Source: Archangium violaceum
GTDB lineage: Bacteria > Myxococcota > Myxococcia > Myxococcales > Myxococcaceae
Length of the DNA: 64,000 bases
Direction: 5' to 3'
Assembly (NCBI RefSeq): GCF_016859125.1
Contig: NZ_CP069338.1
Location: 9,923,501-9,987,500 of the forward strand
Each line of letters opens with the position of its first letter. Position 1 is the stretch's first letter. Below are positions 62,028 to 64,000 of the stretch, in pieces. A model generated the notes under the pieces. That model was not told the origin of the DNA, did no database searches, and was given only the letters and a program-made list of their open reading frames with translations. A program made the position numbers and the translations under genes.

Positions 62028-63057
62028 GTTGCAGCACCTGGAGCCCGCTCCGCACGGAGGGGACGCCGCGCCAGGGTGCGTGGACTTCAGCACGGGAGTC
62101 TCCCCACTGCCGCCTCCGGAGGCGGTGCTCGAGGCCTTCCGCGCCGCCGACGTGCGGCGCTACCCCCACCCCACGGCCCTTCCCCTGAGGGAGCCCCTCG
62201 CGAGGCTCCATGGGCTGCCGCTCGATGGAGTGGTGGTGGGCAATGGCTCGGTGGAGCTCATCTGGGCCCTGGCTCGCGCCTTCGCGGGCCCGGGGCGTCA
62301 CGCGCTGGTGCTCACCCCTGCCTTCGGGGAGTACGCGCAGGCGGTGCGCGCCAGCGGAGCCTCGGTGGAAACGCTGGCCGCGAAGGGGCCGCCCTTCGAG
62401 TGGGATCTCGAGGTGTTGCTCGCCACGCTCCGCCGCCAGAAACCTTCCCTCCTCTTCGTGTGTCGGCCGAGCAATCCCTGCCTCGCCGTGTTCCCGCTGG
62501 AGGCAATACGCGCCGCCGCGGCCGCCGCGCCCGAAACCCTGGTGGTGGTGGACGAGGCCTACCAGCCGCTCTTCGAGGGCGTGGAGCCCATGCGCCCGGA
62601 AGGCAACATCGTCGTGCTGCGTTCCCTCACCAAGGTGTTCGCCCTGCCGGGGCTGCGGCTCGGCTACCTGCTGGGAGAGCCTCGGCTGGTGCGCGCGGTA
62701 CAAGCAGCCCTCCCACCGTGGAACGTGTCGGCCCCGGCGCTGGCGGCGGGCCGGGAGGCACTCGAGTGCCTCGGGCAGGTGGACGTGGTGCGCACGGAGA
62801 TCAGCCGGCTGCGGAGAGCACAGCAGACGCTCCTCACCGAGGCTGGCGCCCAGGTGGACGCCACCGGAGGCACGTTCCTGCTGTGCCGGGTGCCCGAGGC
62901 CCGCCCCTTCGCCGCCGCCGCCGTCCAGGCCGGCATCCGGGTGCGCGACTGCACCAGCCTGGGCCTCCCCCACCACATCCGCCTCGGAGTGAGACCCGAG
63001 TCGGACCATGCCCTTCTGCGCTCCGCCTGGCGGCGCGTCCGGGAGACATTCGAATGA
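62005..63057 (+). CDS. cobC: L-threonine-O-3-phosphate decarboxylase-type aminotransferase
   Basis: 350 residues from the GTG at 62005, chosen because ggggaggga lies 5 bp upstream; an ATG at 61984 is an alternative. A fold-type I PLP protein that makes the aminopropanol phosphate arm. The PLP lysine is Lys210 in SLTKVFALPGLRLGYLLG; other text includes CVDFSTGVSPLPPPEA, VVVGNGSVELIWALARAF and VVVDEAYQPLFEGVE. Corresponds to CobC of Pseudomonas and CobD of Salmonella. Overlaps cbiB by 23 bp. Confidence 0.9.
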   Translation: MLPLPRPELQHLEPAPHGGDAAPGCVDFSTGVSPLPPPEAVLEAFRAADVRRYPHPTALPLREPLARLHGLPLDGVVVGNGSVELIWALARAFAGPGRHALVLTPAFGEYAQAVRASGASVETLAAKGPPFEWDLEVLLATLRRQKPSLLFVCRPSNPCLAVFPLEAIRAAAAAAPETLVVVDEAYQPLFEGVEPMRPEGNIVVLRSLTKVFALPGLRLGYLLGEPRLVRAVQAALPPWNVSAPALAAGREALECLGQVDVVRTEISRLRRAQQTLLTEAGAQVDATGGTFLLCRVPEARPFAAAAVQAGIRVRDCTSLGLPHHIRLGVRPESDHALLRSAWRRVRETFE

Positions 63058-64000
63058 AGGCCCGTACCCTGATGGTCCAAGGCACTGCTTCCAGCGTGGG
63101 CAAGAGCCTGCTGGTGACGGCCCTCTGCCGCATCTACGCGCGGCGGGGCTTCAAGGTGGCGCCCTTCAAGTCGCAGAACATGGCGCTCAACTCGGCGGTG
63201 ACGCCGGATGGGGCGGAGATTGGCCGCGCCCAATATGCCCAGGCCGAGGCGGCGCGCGCGGTGCCGTGCGCGGAGATGAACCCCATCCTCCTCAAACCGG
63301 AGACGACGTCCGGCTCGCAGGTGGTGGTGATGGGCAAGGTGCTGGGGAGCATGCACTTCCGTGACTACCACCGGCGCAAACCCGAGCTGCGCGAGGTGGT
63401 GGGCCAGGCGTTGGACACCCTCCGCGAGCGCCATGAGCTGGTCATCATCGAGGGAGCGGGCAGCCCGGCGGAGGTGAACCTCAAGGACCGCGACCTCGTG
63501 AACATGTGGGTGGCCGAGCGCGCCGACGCCCCGGTGGTGCTGGTCACGGACATCGAGCGAGGCGGAGCGCTGGCGGCGCTGGTGGGCACGCTGGAGCTGC
63601 TCGAGCCCCCCGAGCGGGAGCGGGTGCGAGCCCTGGTGGTGAACAAGTTCCGCGGTGACCCTTCCCTCTTCCAGGGAGGCGTGAGCTTCCTCGAGAAGAA
63701 GTGTGGCATCCGCGTGGCCGGAGTCATCCCCCACCTGGGAGACACGGGCATCGCCAGCGAGGATTCACTGGACCTACGGCCCGGAGAGGCGAACGGCGGG
63801 GCACTCGTGAGCATCCTGAAGCTGCCGCGCCTGTCCAACTTCGATGAGTTCGAGCCACTGATGCGCGAACCAGGGTTGGAGGTGCGCTGGTGCGAGCGGC
63901 CCGAGGAACTGGAGGGCGCGAGGCTCGTCATCATCCCAGGCACCAAGTGCACGGCGAACGACCTGCGCTGGATGAGGCGCACCGGACTGGCGGGGGCGCT
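63054..64000 (+). CDS. cbiP: Cobyric acid synthase, 3' end outside window
   Basis: 315 residues are present; the frame is open to the window edge. Amidates the b, d, e and g side chains. N-terminal ATPase features: LMVQGTASSVGKSLLVTALC, PFKSQNMALNSAVTPDG, RAQYAQAEAARAVPCAEMNP, IIEGAGSPAEVNLKDRDLVN and VVLVTDIERGGALAALVGTL. The start of the glutaminase half follows (LVSILKLPRLSNFDEFEPL, LVIIPGTKCTANDLRWMR). The nucleophile Cys lies beyond the edge. ATG overlaps the cobC stop by 4 bp. Confidence 0.95.
   Translation, partial: MKARTLMVQGTASSVGKSLLVTALCRIYARRGFKVAPFKSQNMALNSAVTPDGAEIGRAQYAQAEAARAVPCAEMNPILLKPETTSGSQVVVMGKVLGSMHFRDYHRRKPELREVVGQALDTLRERHELVIIEGAGSPAEVNLKDRDLVNMWVAERADAPVVLVTDIERGGALAALVGTLELLEPPERERVRALVVNKFRGDPSLFQGGVSFLEKKCGIRVAGVIPHLGDTGIASEDSLDLRPGEANGGALVSILKLPRLSNFDEFEPLMREPGLEVRWCERPEELEGARLVIIPGTKCTANDLRWMRRTGLAGA

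Overview
The window is high-GC DNA (mostly GC-rich codon third positions) from what looks like a myxobacterium of the Cystobacterineae (Archangium/Cystobacter/Myxococcus type). That assignment is inference. It rests on the many lipoproteins with Ser/Gly/Asp-rich linkers, a PATAN/DUF4388 protein, remains of a Ser/Thr kinase with a repeat-rich C-terminus, a TPR plus double cyclic-nucleotide-domain protein, a HEAT-repeat lipoprotein and the gene order trpS-scpA-scpB-rluB. No rRNA, tRNA, CRISPR array or intact insertion sequence was recognised.

Layout. 1-2636: the end of a plus-strand unit with two tandem radical SAM/SPASM proteins and a family 2 glycosyltransferase. 2637-3649: about 1 kb of mostly non-coding, unusually AT-rich DNA with a short direct repeat and a possible remnant of a sugar epimerase gene. 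3650-7727: a secreted TIM-barrel-like protein with a 17-residue linker repeat, RNA cyclase rtcA (minus) and an ArsB/NhaD-type permease. 7735-17503: a long minus-strand block of trpS, scpA, scpB, rluB (with a 220-residue tandem-repeat tail), a HEAT lipoprotein, a TPR/cNMP protein and a lipoprotein. 17740-21262: a DUF4388 protein, a Ser/Thr kinase gene broken by an internal deletion, a Uma2 protein and a DUF3574 lipoprotein. 21301-26307 (minus): a PII-like protein, two CPA2 antiporters, a YciO/TsaC-family protein and a Xer recombinase, preceded by a KGG-repeat stress protein. 26601-43399: mixed housekeeping and envelope genes (TVP38-type membrane protein, glnD, amidase, DUF3592 protein, histidine kinase, lipoproteins, an Ig/cytochrome lipoprotein, DUF2891, M24 peptidase, a divergent LysR/metallo-beta-lactamase pair, mltG, DAHP synthase). 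43425-44511 (minus): an outer-membrane protein gene with an apparent single-base frameshift.

44575-64000+: the centrepiece is a cobalamin locus. A promoter-like sequence and a B12 riboswitch precede 23 genes that are almost all translationally coupled by 1-23 bp overlaps, with no gap above 11 bp. The order is cobalt ECF transporter (cbiM, a CbiN-position protein, cbiQ, cbiO), cbiX fused to a ferredoxin, a DUF3209-like protein, a ferredoxin-reductase-like flavoprotein, cbiD, cbiC, cbiET, cbiL, cbiG, cbiH, an unknown 131-aa protein, cbiF, a P-loop NTPase fused to uroporphyrinogen-III methyltransferase, cobO, cbiA, cbiZ, cobU, cbiB, a cobC/cobD-type aminotransferase, and cobyric acid synthase running off the end. 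CbiX, CbiD and CbiG, with no CobG, CobF or CobN seen, mark the cobalt-early (anaerobic) route. Precorrin-6A reductase (CbiJ/CobK) and precorrin-2 dehydrogenase are not in the window. The DUF3209-like protein, the flavoprotein, the 131-aa protein and the NTPase domain on the methyltransferase are therefore the most interesting unknowns.
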